From contig JBLXDM010000008.1 in the NCBI GenBank assembly GCA_048264125.1, forward strand, positions 124,001-188,000: a DNA stretch of 64,000 bases, read 5' to 3'. The notes below the pieces were generated by a model. The model was not told where the DNA came from. It saw nothing but the letters and a program-made list of their open reading frames with translations, and searched no databases. This document shows positions 23,893 through 33,251 of this stretch, piece by piece. Made by a program: the position numbers and the translations under genes. The DNA comes from M1-B18 sp048264125 (GTDB lineage Bacteria; Bacillota; Clostridia; Peptostreptococcales; Natronincolaceae). Within the stretch, counting starts at the first letter, position 1. Each line of letters opens with the position of its first letter.

Positions 23893-25770
23893 ATGGTGAA
23901 AAAGGAATTTAAGGCAGAATCCAAGCGTTTGTTGGATTTAATGATTAACTCAATCTATACCCACAAGGAAATATTTCTAAGAGAGCTTATTTCAAATGCA
24001 AGCGATGCCATCGATAAAATGTACTACCGGGCATTGACGGACGAGAGCATCACCTTTAATAAGGAGGATTATTACATAAGGCTAGTACCAAACAAGGAGG
24101 ACAGAACCTTAACCATACAGGACACAGGTATCGGTATGACTAAGGAGGAGCTGGAGGAAAATCTGGGGGTAATAGCTAAAAGCGGCTCCTATGCCTTTAA
24201 AAAGGAAAATGAGCTTAAGGATGGATTTGATATCATCGGCCAATTTGGTGTTGGCTTCTATTCTGCTTTTATGGTGGCGGATACAGTAACCGTTATAAGC
24301 AAAGCCTTTGGAAGCGACGAGGCATATAGGTGGGAGTCAGTGGATGCCGAGGGCTATACCATTGAGCCCTATGACAAGGCTGAGGTAGGCACCGAGATAA
24401 TATTAAAAATCAAGGAAAACACAGAGGACGAGAAATATGAGGACTTCCTGAGCGAATATAGGCTAAAGGCTATAATTAAGAGATACTCAGACTTTATAAG
24501 GTACCCAATTAAAATGGAGACCACCTCCAGCAAGCTGAAGGAAGGCACAACCGATGAGTATGAGGAAATAGCTGAGGACAAGATCATCAATAGCATGGTT
24601 CCTATGTGGCGAAAAAATAAAAATGAGCTGACTAAGGAGGACTATGAGAACTTCTACTCAGAAAAGCATTATGGCTTTGACAAGCCGTTGAAATATATCC
24701 ATATGAGCGCTGATGGAACGGTACGCTTCAACACATTATTATTTATCCCGGAAAAAATGCCCTACGACTTCTATACAAAGGAATATGAAAGGGGTCTGGA
24801 GCTATACTCAAGCGGTGTGCTTATAATGGAAAAATGCCCTGACCTTATACCTGATTATTTCAGCTTTGTGAAGGGTATGGTGGATTCAGAGGATCTTTCC
24901 CTGAATATTTCCAGAGAAATGCTACAGCATGACAGACAGCTGAAGATAATAGCAAAGAGAATTAAGGATAAAATAAAGAGTGAGCTGTTGGCTTTATTAG
25001 CGGACGAAAGAGAAAAATATGAGGAGTTCTTTAAGAGCTTCGGAAGGCAGCTAAAATATGGTGTCTACAGCGACTTTGGTCAAAATAAGGAGCTGCTGCA
25101 GGAGCTTTTAATGTTCTATTCCTCCAAAGAAAAGAAGCTGGTTACCCTTGATGAATATGTCAGCAGAATAAAGGAGGATCAGAAGTATATTTATTATGCC
25201 TCCGGAGATTCCGTTGAAAGAATCGACAAAATGCCTCAGACGGAGCTCTTAACCGAAGAGGGCTATGAAATACTATATTTTACTGATGATATCGACGAAT
25301 TTGCCATCAGAATGCTGTTTAACTATAAAGAAAAGGAATTTAAGTCCGTTTCCAGCGGTGATTTAGGCATTGAGGAAAAGGATAAGCAGGAGGAAGAAGC
25401 AGCAGAGGACGAGAACAAGGCTATCTTTGAATTCATCAAGGAGGCACTGGCAGGCAAGGTTAAGGATGTGAGACCATCCAAAAGGCTGAAGCACCACCCA
25501 GTGTGTCTGGCAGCTGATGGAGAGCTTTCAATAGAAATGGAAAAAATCCTGAACACAATGCCCAATAGCCAGGAGGTTAAGGCTGAAAAGGTTCTGGAGA
25601 TCAATATTCACCACGAGGTCTACAATGCATTAAAGGCTGCCTATGAAGGCAATAAGGATAAGCTGGGGATATATGCAAGCGTGCTTTATAATCAGGCCTT
25701 GCTTATTGAAGGCTTACCAATCAGTGATCCTGTTGAGTACACAAACAATATCTGCAAGCTAATGTCCTAG
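23893..25770 (+). CDS. htpG: Chaperone protein HtpG (bacterial Hsp90)
   Basis: A 625-residue ATP-dependent chaperone. N-terminal ATPase motifs: ELISNASDAIDK, DTGIGMTKEEL, GQFGVGFYSAFMVAD; middle-domain arginine region NISREMLQHDRQLKII; C-terminal dimerisation domain without the eukaryotic MEEVD tail. ATG 23893 follows AAGGGAGAAGAG. In B. subtilis htpG is not HrcA-controlled; here CIRCE places it in the HrcA regulon. Confidence 0.97.
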   Translation: MVKKEFKAESKRLLDLMINSIYTHKEIFLRELISNASDAIDKMYYRALTDESITFNKEDYYIRLVPNKEDRTLTIQDTGIGMTKEELEENLGVIAKSGSYAFKKENELKDGFDIIGQFGVGFYSAFMVADTVTVISKAFGSDEAYRWESVDAEGYTIEPYDKAEVGTEIILKIKENTEDEKYEDFLSEYRLKAIIKRYSDFIRYPIKMETTSSKLKEGTTDEYEEIAEDKIINSMVPMWRKNKNELTKEDYENFYSEKHYGFDKPLKYIHMSADGTVRFNTLLFIPEKMPYDFYTKEYERGLELYSSGVLIMEKCPDLIPDYFSFVKGMVDSEDLSLNISREMLQHDRQLKIIAKRIKDKIKSELLALLADEREKYEEFFKSFGRQLKYGVYSDFGQNKELLQELLMFYSSKEKKLVTLDEYVSRIKEDQKYIYYASGDSVERIDKMPQTELLTEEGYEILYFTDDIDEFAIRMLFNYKEKEFKSVSSGDLGIEEKDKQEEEAAEDENKAIFEFIKEALAGKVKDVRPSKRLKHHPVCLAADGELSIEMEKILNTMPNSQEVKAEKVLEINIHHEVYNALKAAYEGNKDKLGIYASVLYNQALLIEGLPISDPVEYTNNICKLMS

Positions 25771-25919
25771 CTGTAAGAGTCGGCTTCATTTAGCCCACTT
25801 ATACAGAAAAGCTGTCTTGAGGAAGGATTCTATATATTGTGTATAGAATTAGTGCTAAGCTGAATTAATAATTCTTTAGTACAGTCTATCTGTATAGGGA
25901 ACAATAGGAGAGTGGTAAA

Positions 25920-26423
25920 ATGAAGGAGATATTTGATCGAAGAAGCATACGAAGGTATCTGGATAAGCCTGTGGCAGACGAGGATATTCAGAAGCTGTTG
26001 AGGGCCGCCATGTATGCGCCTTCTGCTGGCAATGAGAAGCCTTGGCATTTTATCGTAATAAAGGATAGAAGAACGCTTGAGGAAATAACAAGCATTCATC
26101 CCCATACACAAATGCTGAGGGAGGCCCCGATGGCGATATTGGTATGTGCGGATATGACCGATATTAAATACGATGGCATGTTTTGGATTCAGGACATAGC
26201 TGCATGCACGCAAAACATTTTATTGCAGGCAACAGAGCTGGGACTTGGCACCTGCTGGTGCGGAGTATATCCCAGTGAAAGGCTAGTTGAGCCGATGGCT
26301 AAATTGGCTAAGCTGCCTCAGCATATAGTTCCAGCAGCTATAGTGGCTGTAGGACATCCCGGTGAGGAACGAGTGGTAAGGGAACGGTATAATCCTGAAC
26401 GGGTGCATTACGAAGTTTGGTAA
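25920..26423 (+). CDS. Nitroreductase-family protein
   Basis: A 167-residue FMN-dependent oxidoreductase of the short nitroreductase type. Motifs: RRSIRRYLDKPVADEDIQKLLRAAMYAPSAGN at the N-terminus (FMN phosphate and dimer contact), PWHFIVIKD, and the later GLGTCWCGVYP. Substrate is unknown; relatives reduce nitro-compounds or quinones. Single gene between a 149-bp gap and a strong terminator. Confidence 0.88.
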   Translation: MKEIFDRRSIRRYLDKPVADEDIQKLLRAAMYAPSAGNEKPWHFIVIKDRRTLEEITSIHPHTQMLREAPMAILVCADMTDIKYDGMFWIQDIAACTQNILLQATELGLGTCWCGVYPSERLVEPMAKLAKLPQHIVPAAIVAVGHPGEERVVRERYNPERVHYEVW

Positions 26424-26437
26424 ATTCAATATTATAT

Positions 26438-26477
26438 AAAAAGCTTCTACCTGAAGATTACTGGGTAGAAGCTTTTT
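26438..26477 (+). terminator. Intrinsic terminator after the nitroreductase gene
   Basis: AAAAAGCTTCTACC pairs with GGGTAGAAGCTTTTT; 11-nt loop. Confidence 0.92.
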
Positions 26478-26659
26478 AATGCCAAGAAAATTATGATATT
26501 TAATTGTCTGGAGATGGAGTTGTTCAAAGGACTTGCCCCCTTATTAATATAAGAGGTTATAGCGGGAAAAAGTTGCTATTGATATATTTAAGGAATATAA
26601 TTAGGGTAATGAAAGAATTAGGAAAATACTGTTAATAAAACCAGCAGCAGGAGGCTATT

Positions 26660-27844
26660 ATGGATAGAGCTACAAGTGTCATTAATATAACAAAATGGAT
26701 AAAGCTATTCACTTATATTTCAGCTTCAATATTAATAATAAGCAATAATCTTAATAGGCTTACATTTTTGATTCCACTATTATTGCTTATAGTTTTGATA
26801 AATTATGCTAGAGAGTATATTGAAGCGCTTAGAAAAAATAAGCCACAGTACATTTTGCTGAGCCTTGTTATAGAAATGCTACTCATTATAGCGATTGGAC
26901 TTATTGATAAAAATGATTATAATTTACTTTTGTTTTTTGTATGTGTCTCATCAACGATTATAGTATACCACCACGGTTATGCGATCTTCTTAGTTGTTTC
27001 GTACTTTTCATCTGTATTATTGATAAATCTTATAAGAAATAATTTTTCGGATATAACAAAGCTAATGATACAAGTATTTTTTAATCATGGCGTTGCAGTA
27101 GTATTTGTTGTTGGTATGAGTTATCTGGTAAAGAAACAGATTCGTGAAAAGGAAAAACTTGCCTATTTGAATAAGGAGCTAGAGCAGGCTTATAAAAAAC
27201 TAATAGAAAATAGTACAGTCGCACAAAAGCTAACAGCTGAGCAGGAAAGAACCAGAATGGCTAGGGAAATCCATGATACCTTAGCCCATACCTTGACAAC
27301 CTTAATCGTTCAATTGGAGGCTTGTAAAAAGCTAGCCTCATTAGATCCCACTAGATTACCCATTGAAATAGAGAAGGCCCAAGAGCTGTCACGAAGCGGG
27401 TTTAACGATATAAAGCATAGCCTAAGAGCTCTAAGACCTCAGGCTATGGAGGATAAAACCTTCTTAGCATCCATACAGTATCTCATTAATGAAACTATAA
27501 AAAATACCAATGTGTGCATTACATTACGAAACCTATTATCAGAGGATATGGTAGTGTCATCAAATATTGAGGTTGCATTATTCCGGATTATACAAGAAAG
27601 CATTACAAATTCCATCAGACATGGGGGGGCAAGTTCTATTTTAGTCACAATCGAAAATATGAATGGAATGCTTCAATTGTACATTACTGATAACGGAAAA
27701 GGATGCTCTAATATAAAAAAAGGCTACGGTATACTTGGAATACAGGAGCGTATTGAAGATTTAAAGGGAAGCGTTGAATTTACCAGTCTCCAGGGCGAGG
27801 GCTTTAAAACGAAGGTATTAATTCCTTGTGAGGTGATGCAATAA
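26660..27844 (+). CDS. NarL-family sensor histidine kinase (HisKA_3)
   Basis: A 394-residue kinase with about five to six N-terminal membrane helices (to roughly residue 165), a short coiled coil, and a HisKA_3 core. Phospho-acceptor His205 lies in MAREIHDTLAHTL; the ATPase has RIIQESITNSIRHGGAS and GYGILGIQERIEDLKG. The layout is DesK/LiaS-like. Its stop codon overlaps the start of the response regulator by one base. Confidence 0.9.
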   Translation: MDRATSVINITKWIKLFTYISASILIISNNLNRLTFLIPLLLLIVLINYAREYIEALRKNKPQYILLSLVIEMLLIIAIGLIDKNDYNLLLFFVCVSSTIIVYHHGYAIFLVVSYFSSVLLINLIRNNFSDITKLMIQVFFNHGVAVVFVVGMSYLVKKQIREKEKLAYLNKELEQAYKKLIENSTVAQKLTAEQERTRMAREIHDTLAHTLTTLIVQLEACKKLASLDPTRLPIEIEKAQELSRSGFNDIKHSLRALRPQAMEDKTFLASIQYLINETIKNTNVCITLRNLLSEDMVVSSNIEVALFRIIQESITNSIRHGGASSILVTIENMNGMLQLYITDNGKGCSNIKKGYGILGIQERIEDLKGSVEFTSLQGEGFKTKVLIPCEVMQ

Positions 27845-28512
27845 TGAAGATTAAAGTATTGATTACAGATGATCAGAGGTTAATGAGGGAAGGGCTTAAG
27901 ACCATTCTTGAATTGGAAGAGGATATCACAGTGGTACAGCTAGCTGAAAATGGCATTGATGCCTTAGATAAAATACCCGTGAGTAAGCCAGATATCGTAT
28001 TAATGGACATAAGAATGCCTCTTATGGATGGGGTGGAATGTACCAGAATCATTAAGAGGGATTATCCTGGTATTAAGGTATTAATATTAACTACCTTTGA
28101 TGATGATGAGTTTATTATAGATGCATTGAAGAATGGTGCCATCGGCTACATACTAAAGGATCTTTCATCAGAAAAGCTAGTGGGTGCAATTCGAGACGCC
28201 TATAGTGGAAATTCAATTATGCAGCCTGAAATTGCTGCTAAGGTTATAGCCCATATTACCAGTTCAAATAAGATAAAGGATGCTTCACCGGATAATATAA
28301 AAATGACCCCAAATCTAAGTGAGGAGCTTACAGAAAGAGAAAAGGAAGTTCTTAGTCTAGTAGGAAAAGGGTTATCAAATAATGAAATTTCAAAGACCCT
28401 ATATATTTCAGAGGGTACAGTTAAAAATTATATTAGCAATTTATATGGCAAGCTAGCGGTAGAGGATCGAAGTAAGCTGACCTTATACGCTATTAAAAAT
28501 GAAATCATATGA
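27844..28512 (+). CDS. NarL/LuxR-family response regulator
   Basis: A 222-residue regulator: receiver domain with phospho-Asp55 in MDIRMP and a C-terminal LuxR helix-turn-helix (LTEREKEVLSLVGKGLSNNEISKTLYISEGTVKNYISNLYGKL). Translationally coupled to the kinase through TAATG. The adjacent downstream hydrolase and flavodoxin-like genes are plausible targets, from position only. Confidence 0.93.
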   Translation: MKIKVLITDDQRLMREGLKTILELEEDITVVQLAENGIDALDKIPVSKPDIVLMDIRMPLMDGVECTRIIKRDYPGIKVLILTTFDDDEFIIDALKNGAIGYILKDLSSEKLVGAIRDAYSGNSIMQPEIAAKVIAHITSSNKIKDASPDNIKMTPNLSEELTEREKEVLSLVGKGLSNNEISKTLYISEGTVKNYISNLYGKLAVEDRSKLTLYAIKNEII

Positions 28513-28565
28513 CTGTAGTCATACCGTGTATGACTTAAGATATTACTTCAGACAGATGTGTATTT

Positions 28566-28616
28566 ACCTCCTAATATTTATAATGTGTATATAGCACATT
28601 GAAAATATTAGGAGGT
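28566..28616 (+). promoter_or_regulatory. Long hairpin masking the hydrolase ribosome site
   Basis: ACCTCCTAATATTT (28566-28579) is the exact reverse complement of 28603-28616, which contains the AGGAGG ribosome site of the next gene. Inside the loop AATGTG and CACATT form a further 6-bp stem. Folding would hide the ribosome site. Confidence 0.7.
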
Positions 28617-28622
28617 TTTATT

Positions 28623-30026
28623 ATGTTATCAGCTTTAGAGTTATTGATCGTAGTGGCAAACGTACTGGCGCTTGTATGGGCGTTATTGCCTGTCAAGCGT
28701 GTACCAAGGATTTTGGATTTTGTTCCCTCAATTGCAATTGTATTATTGGTGGCGCACTTATTTCTTGATACAAATCTAGTGAAGGTGCGTATCATACCAA
28801 TTTATATCTTTACGATAGTTATGTTTATTCTTACCATTGGGAAAATCTTCAGACATAACCCGCAACAGCCAAAACCTAGAAGGCTGGCAGTAGTAGCACG
28901 AGTATTTGGTTTTATAATTTTGGCTATATGTGTAATGATCCCTACAATAGTATTGCCCTTTCATGCCCTACCAGAACCGACAGGAAGATATAACGTAGGT
29001 ACTGTTACAAGTGACTTTACAGACATAAATCGAGTTGAGACCTTGGCAAAGGAGGTAGGCGTAAACCGTAAGATAGCAGTACAATTTTGGTATCCTACCG
29101 ACAAAGCGTCAGAGGGTGTATTGCATGAAATTAGTGGTGCACCGATTGCTTCAGAACATCAGCAGTATCCGGTATTAATATTTTCTCATGGTGCCTTTGG
29201 GATGCGTAGGGGTAATGCATCGACCTTTAGGGAGCTTGCAAGCCATGGCTACATCGTCGCCAGTGTTGATCACACCTATCATTCCTTCTATACATCATTT
29301 GAAAATGGGGATACAGCCCCTGTAAATGTTGACTTTTTAAAGAGTGCAATGCAGATTCAGACGGATAGTGTAACATTAAAAGAAAGCTTTGACATAAGCC
29401 ATGAGTGGTTGGAGTTAAGGGTTTCTGATATTGAGCTATTAATCGATAGTCTTTATACAGGAGAAATTGGAAAATCAGCAAAATTTTTAGAGGATCACAT
29501 GGATCTTACAAAAATCGGTCTATTTGGCCATTCTCTAGGAGGGGCGACTGCAGCACAGGTATCCAGACAAAGAGATGATATAGGGGCTGTTATAGTCTTA
29601 GATGGAACCTTAATCGGTGACATAATAGGAATTAATGATAATAAAGAAGTCATTACTGAGGAGCCCTTTAATAAACCCCTTATGCAAATGTATGGCTCCC
29701 TATTTCTAAGTAATGAGGGCAAGGAAAGCGGTTATCTGCCTAATATAATGGCCTTTAATAATGCATCTAAGGACGCATATAATTTAGTCTTAAAGGAATC
29801 AGGCCATCTAAATTTCACGGATTTACCAAGAATATCCCCCTTCTTAGCAGGAATGCTGGGGGTGGGTACAATAGATGCCTATGAGGGCATCAAGCTAGTA
29901 AATGCTTATTCATTAGCCTTTTTCAATCAATACCTAAAGGGGAAGCCTTCTATACTCTTAGATGGTAATGCAGAAATAGAAGAAATTGAATTTGATAAGC
30001 GGTCACCAGAGACTATCCATAATTAG
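28623..30026 (+). CDS. Membrane-anchored alpha/beta hydrolase (PAF-acetylhydrolase-like)
   Basis: A 467-residue protein with three to four N-terminal membrane helices (about residues 1-115) and an alpha/beta-hydrolase domain. Seen: oxyanion region YPVLIFSHGAFGMRRGN, nucleophile elbow LFGHSLGGATA and a likely catalytic His in ESGHLNF. The lipase-like GHSLGG with this spacing resembles platelet-activating-factor acetylhydrolases and dienelactone-hydrolase-type esterases; the substrate is unknown. ATG 28623 is used because GGAGG ends 7 nt upstream. Confidence 0.78.
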   Translation: MLSALELLIVVANVLALVWALLPVKRVPRILDFVPSIAIVLLVAHLFLDTNLVKVRIIPIYIFTIVMFILTIGKIFRHNPQQPKPRRLAVVARVFGFIILAICVMIPTIVLPFHALPEPTGRYNVGTVTSDFTDINRVETLAKEVGVNRKIAVQFWYPTDKASEGVLHEISGAPIASEHQQYPVLIFSHGAFGMRRGNASTFRELASHGYIVASVDHTYHSFYTSFENGDTAPVNVDFLKSAMQIQTDSVTLKESFDISHEWLELRVSDIELLIDSLYTGEIGKSAKFLEDHMDLTKIGLFGHSLGGATAAQVSRQRDDIGAVIVLDGTLIGDIIGINDNKEVITEEPFNKPLMQMYGSLFLSNEGKESGYLPNIMAFNNASKDAYNLVLKESGHLNFTDLPRISPFLAGMLGVGTIDAYEGIKLVNAYSLAFFNQYLKGKPSILLDGNAEIEEIEFDKRSPETIHN

Positions 30027-30074
30027 AATTAGTTAATTAATATATAAAGTTTTTCATGAAAAGGAGTGTTAGAA

Positions 30075-30569
30075 ATGAAATTAATAATCCATGACATAGC
30101 TGCATTCGAAAATTCATTTACAAACGTGCCGGAGGCCTCTTTAGTAGTATCGGAGGACAATACCTTCAATAACTGCATAGGATGCTTTGGGTGTTGGTTA
30201 AAAACCCCTGGTACCTGTGTGATACGTGATAAATATGGCGATATCGGAGAGGCCTTAGCTAGGTGTGAGGAGGTTATTATAATCAGTAAATGTTTTTATG
30301 GTGGTTATAGCCCATTTGTAAAGAAGGTATTAGATAGAGGTATTTCTTATAGTCATCCTTATTTTGAAACTAGAAATGGTGAGATGCATCATAAATGTAG
30401 ATACTATAATAATTTAAAATTGAATGTATGGTTTTACGGTGAAGGCATGACAGAAGAGGAAAAGGCTACTGCAGAAAAATTAGTAAAGGCAAATGCAATT
30501 AATTTAAATTGCAGTGGACATAAGGTAGCTTTTGTTCAGGAAATTGCTGCAATAGATATTAGCTTGTAA
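30075..30569 (+). CDS. Flavodoxin-like protein with CxxCxxC motif
   Basis: A 164-residue protein with NNCIGCFGCWLKTPGTCVI near residue 35, a cysteine pattern of NADPH-dependent FMN reductases and iron-sulfur flavoproteins, then IISKCFYGGYSPFVKKVLDR. It lacks the N-terminal GSPR/S phosphate loop normally found before the cysteines, so FMN binding may be altered or shared with a partner. ATG 30075 fits AAAGGAGTG. It sits between the hydrolase and a complete flavodoxin-like gene with short gaps, suggesting one operon. Confidence 0.6.
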   Translation: MKLIIHDIAAFENSFTNVPEASLVVSEDNTFNNCIGCFGCWLKTPGTCVIRDKYGDIGEALARCEEVIIISKCFYGGYSPFVKKVLDRGISYSHPYFETRNGEMHHKCRYYNNLKLNVWFYGEGMTEEEKATAEKLVKANAINLNCSGHKVAFVQEIAAIDISL

Positions 30570-30629
30570 ATTAAGCAAGCAATTTATTTTGATTTATAGG
30601 TCTATAAAAGAAGCTAAGGGAGTGTTGGT

Positions 30630-31268
30630 ATGAAAATCGCTTTAATAAATGGTAGCCCAAAAGCAAAAAACAGTGCATCAAATTATCTAGTACAGACATT
30701 AAAAGGTTTATTGGCTAATAATCATGAGATTGCAGAATTTCATTTAAGGGGTGCAAAGCCAAATCAGCAGGATTTTGAAGGTATTGCTGGTGCCAATGTA
30801 CTTGTATTTGCCTTTCCGTTATATATTGATGGAATACCCTCGCATCTCATAAATTGCCTTTATGAGCTGGAGAGGTTTTTAATTAAAGAGGAAAGAGGAG
30901 ATATCACTGTTTATTCCCTAGTAAACGGTGGATTTTATGAAGGACATCAAAATGCTATAGCATTGGATATGATGAAAAATTGGTGCGTAAAGGCAAAGCT
31001 TAAATGGGGGCAGGGGGTTGGTATTGGTGGTGGAGGGATGATCCCGATGCTATCTGGATTTCCAGATGACAAGGGCCCTAAAAAGAATTCATCTATAGCC
31101 ATAAAGACAATTGTAGGAAACATCTCAACATCAGCAGCAGCAGATAACATCTATATATCACCAAGCTTACCTAGAATCGCCTACAAGCTGGCAGCAGAGA
31201 TGAACTGGCGTCAGCAAATTAAGGCAAATGGTTTAAAGACAAGGGATTTATCTATGAGAAAAATATGA
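30630..31268 (+). CDS. NAD(P)H-dependent FMN reductase-like flavoprotein
   Basis: A 212-residue flavodoxin-fold protein. It has the FMN phosphate loop the upstream neighbour lacks (INGSPKAKNSASNYLV) and a second flavin loop FAFPLYIDGIPSHL, but not the CxxCxxC motif. The two genes could together act as a split redox module; that is inference. Terminated by a strong hairpin. Confidence 0.68.
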   Translation: MKIALINGSPKAKNSASNYLVQTLKGLLANNHEIAEFHLRGAKPNQQDFEGIAGANVLVFAFPLYIDGIPSHLINCLYELERFLIKEERGDITVYSLVNGGFYEGHQNAIALDMMKNWCVKAKLKWGQGVGIGGGGMIPMLSGFPDDKGPKKNSSIAIKTIVGNISTSAAADNIYISPSLPRIAYKLAAEMNWRQQIKANGLKTRDLSMRKI

Positions 31269-31275
31269 TGAAAAT

Positions 31276-31325
31276 AATCACCTCCTGATGCAGATGAGAT
31301 CTGATGTTGGAGGTGATTTTGTTTT
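31276..31325 (+). terminator. Intrinsic terminator of the hydrolase/flavoprotein operon
   Basis: AATCACCTCC pairs perfectly with GGAGGTGATT over 10 bp, followed by TTGTTTT; long loop of about 23 nt. Confidence 0.75.
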
Positions 31326-31479
31326 AGTACTATTTATTCTCTTTACTTGCTACTCTGTAAAAAACCGAGCTACAGACTATACTTTTCAGTCCTCACAATA
31401 AGGTATTATTTGGAAAGGCTATTTGATATAATACAGTTAAGAGTCACGATAATAAGCATTATGAGAGGGAGGTTGAAGG

Positions 31480-31734
31480 ATGAAGGATAGCAATTATCGA
31501 GAAGAAAGGAAAAACCAATTTTTAATTTCAAAATTTAATATGCTGGCCACCATTCTATTTCTAGCGAACTACTTCGTTGAATCACAGCTGCTATGGATAG
31601 CCTTTATAGCCAGCTGTGAGTTAATAATAATAAGGCTGTTTATTCAGGAGAGAAAAAGAGGCGGGGGCTGGTTTCAATATTTGTATGTTTTGATATTTAT
31701 AGGGATATTGTTTTTGCGTAAGGGTAGGGCGTAA
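31480..31734 (+). CDS. Small membrane protein, unknown
   Basis: An 84-residue protein with a charged N-terminus (KDSNYREERKNQ), two hydrophobic segments (MLATILFLANYF and QLLWIAFIASCELIIIRLF) and a third near the C-terminus (YLYVLIFIGILFL), with a basic end. A strong GAGAGGGAGG ribosome site and an extended -10 (TGATATAAT ending at 31432) support that it is real. I do not recognise the family. Confidence 0.55.
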   Translation: MKDSNYREERKNQFLISKFNMLATILFLANYFVESQLLWIAFIASCELIIIRLFIQERKRGGGWFQYLYVLIFIGILFLRKGRA

Positions 31735-31767
31735 ACATTTGATTTTTTTCTTAGTATAAAAGAATAG

Positions 31768-31809
31768 GAGCTGTCTTAAAATGATTGGTGAATCATTTTG
31801 AGACAGCTC
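31768..31809. terminator. Long hairpin between convergent genes
   Basis: GAGCTGTCT and AGACAGCTC extended by AAAATGATT/AATCATTTT form a stem of nearly 19 bp with a 4-nt loop. T-tracts on either side are weak, so it is a probable rather than certain bidirectional terminator. Confidence 0.6.
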
Positions 31810-31882
31810 TAAAAGAAAATGAATATTTTAGATTACCAGTCTACAGGTTTAGGGTCGCCTAGTGTGGTGTATATTTGTTTTA

Positions 31883-33058
31883 TTAAATAAGTTCAATAAC
31901 CTCATATACGATTTTTTCAGCTATTTCAGACTCTGCAATTTCTTTATGAATTCTGGCAAGTTGTAGCAATATATGTTTTTTTTCTACGATATGCATACTA
32001 TTATTTTGCAGATATTCATTTATAAATTTAATTGCCTCTTGTGATCTGCCTAGTTTGTGATAACTAAGAGCGGTGGTAGCTATAATATTGGGTGTGTATT
32101 TTCTATCAACTTCATTCTTTAATTCTAGAGAACGCATTGCATAATCAAAAGCAATATCGTATTGTTCTTTATTAATATACAGCGTTGTGAGGCTGTCAAA
32201 GATTAGCATTTTAAGCCTATTGTCTGGTCCCTTTTTTAGAAGCTTATTATAGAGTTTTTCAGCCTTATCGTATAGTTCCAAATCCAAGTAATTATTTGCT
32301 TCTATTAAAACAATATCGTCAAATATAAATTGAGAAAGCTCGTACTTCCTAATATTTTCAATAGCTTCAAAAACTAGGTTGTAATTTTTTAATTTGCGAT
32401 AGCAAAGAATGATATTGTATAAAGCATAAATTTGACTTTTTTCATTTTCAGGATTCTTTTCGATAGTTAAAAAATAAGATTTTTGATAATGAACCAGAGC
32501 TTCTTGAATATGCTCTAACATAAAAGAGTTATTTCCTAATTTTAAATACAAGGCTGCTATCTTTTCATAATCCTTGACCTCTATATAATATTCTAAAGCA
32601 CTAAAGTAATCGTTAGCTGATTTGTAGTATTCGCAAAGATGATAATGATATTGACCTTTTAAGAAATTTATCTTAGCAACTTCTCTCCTTAAGCTCCATT
32701 CCTTTGCTAAGTTAAGCAAGGGCTCAAAGATTAGTACTATTTCATCAACGGTTAGGTGTTTGTTTTGAGAAATGGATTCATACTTAGCTAATGCCTCATT
32801 TATATATGTTTGAGCTTGCTCTGATTCGCCTTTTAGCAAATCCTCAGCAGTAAACTCTTGTCCTATTTTTTCATAGTATCTATTTAATTTATCAGCAATA
32901 ATCGCAGCAACATTATAGGTCAGATTACGTTTTCCGTTTTCAATCATGGAAACAAGGCTTCTGGTTATTTTATCATCTGTTAAGTCATCCTGCTTTAATC
33001 CCATGCTTTCTCTTAATCTTCTAATCTTTTCCCCTGGGGCTAATATCTCTAAAGTCAA
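31883..33058 (-). CDS. HTH + TPR regulator (second RRNPP-like copy)
   Basis: A 391-residue paralogue of the regulator at 11.5 kb: XRE domain IRRLRESMGLKQDDLTDDKITRSL...MIENGK, then TPR-type helical repeats (YLKLGNNSFMLEHIQEALVHY, YINKEQYDIAFDYAMRSLEL). A TTG at 33058 is the preferred start: AGGGGGAG lies just upstream and the protein then aligns end-to-end with the first copy; the ATG at 33079 precedes that ribosome site. No exported-peptide ORF with a ribosome site is evident beside it, so its ligand gene, if any, lies elsewhere. Confidence 0.78.
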   Translation of the reverse strand: MTLEILAPGEKIRRLRESMGLKQDDLTDDKITRSLVSMIENGKRNLTYNVAAIIADKLNRYYEKIGQEFTAEDLLKGESEQAQTYINEALAKYESISQNKHLTVDEIVLIFEPLLNLAKEWSLRREVAKINFLKGQYHYHLCEYYKSANDYFSALEYYIEVKDYEKIAALYLKLGNNSFMLEHIQEALVHYQKSYFLTIEKNPENEKSQIYALYNIILCYRKLKNYNLVFEAIENIRKYELSQFIFDDIVLIEANNYLDLELYDKAEKLYNKLLKKGPDNRLKMLIFDSLTTLYINKEQYDIAFDYAMRSLELKNEVDRKYTPNIIATTALSYHKLGRSQEAIKFINEYLQNNSMHIVEKKHILLQLARIHKEIAESEIAEKIVYEVIELI

Positions 33059-33214
33059 AGTCACTCCCCCTTTTAGCAATTAGTTATATATTCTAAATGA
33101 TATCAGATAACAAAAACATATACAACCATTTATGTAAAAAAATAACATGGCGTAAATTATACTTAAACCATATTAAAAATAAATTAGAGGTTATTCATTT
33201 TAGTTAAATAAAGA

Positions 33215-33242
33215 GCTCCTGCCGACTAAAGTCTACAGGAGC
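33215..33242 (-). terminator. Terminator of the ABC transporter operon
   Basis: On the minus strand GCTCCTG and CAGGAGC close a 14-nt loop, followed by TCTTTATTT. Confidence 0.65.
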
Positions 33243-33251
33243 CCCATTTAT

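Noticed and set aside
31830..31905. 18-codon ORF overlapping the 3' end of the second HTH/TPR regulator as a possible propeptide
   Set aside because: No hydrophobic signal sequence and no ribosome site.
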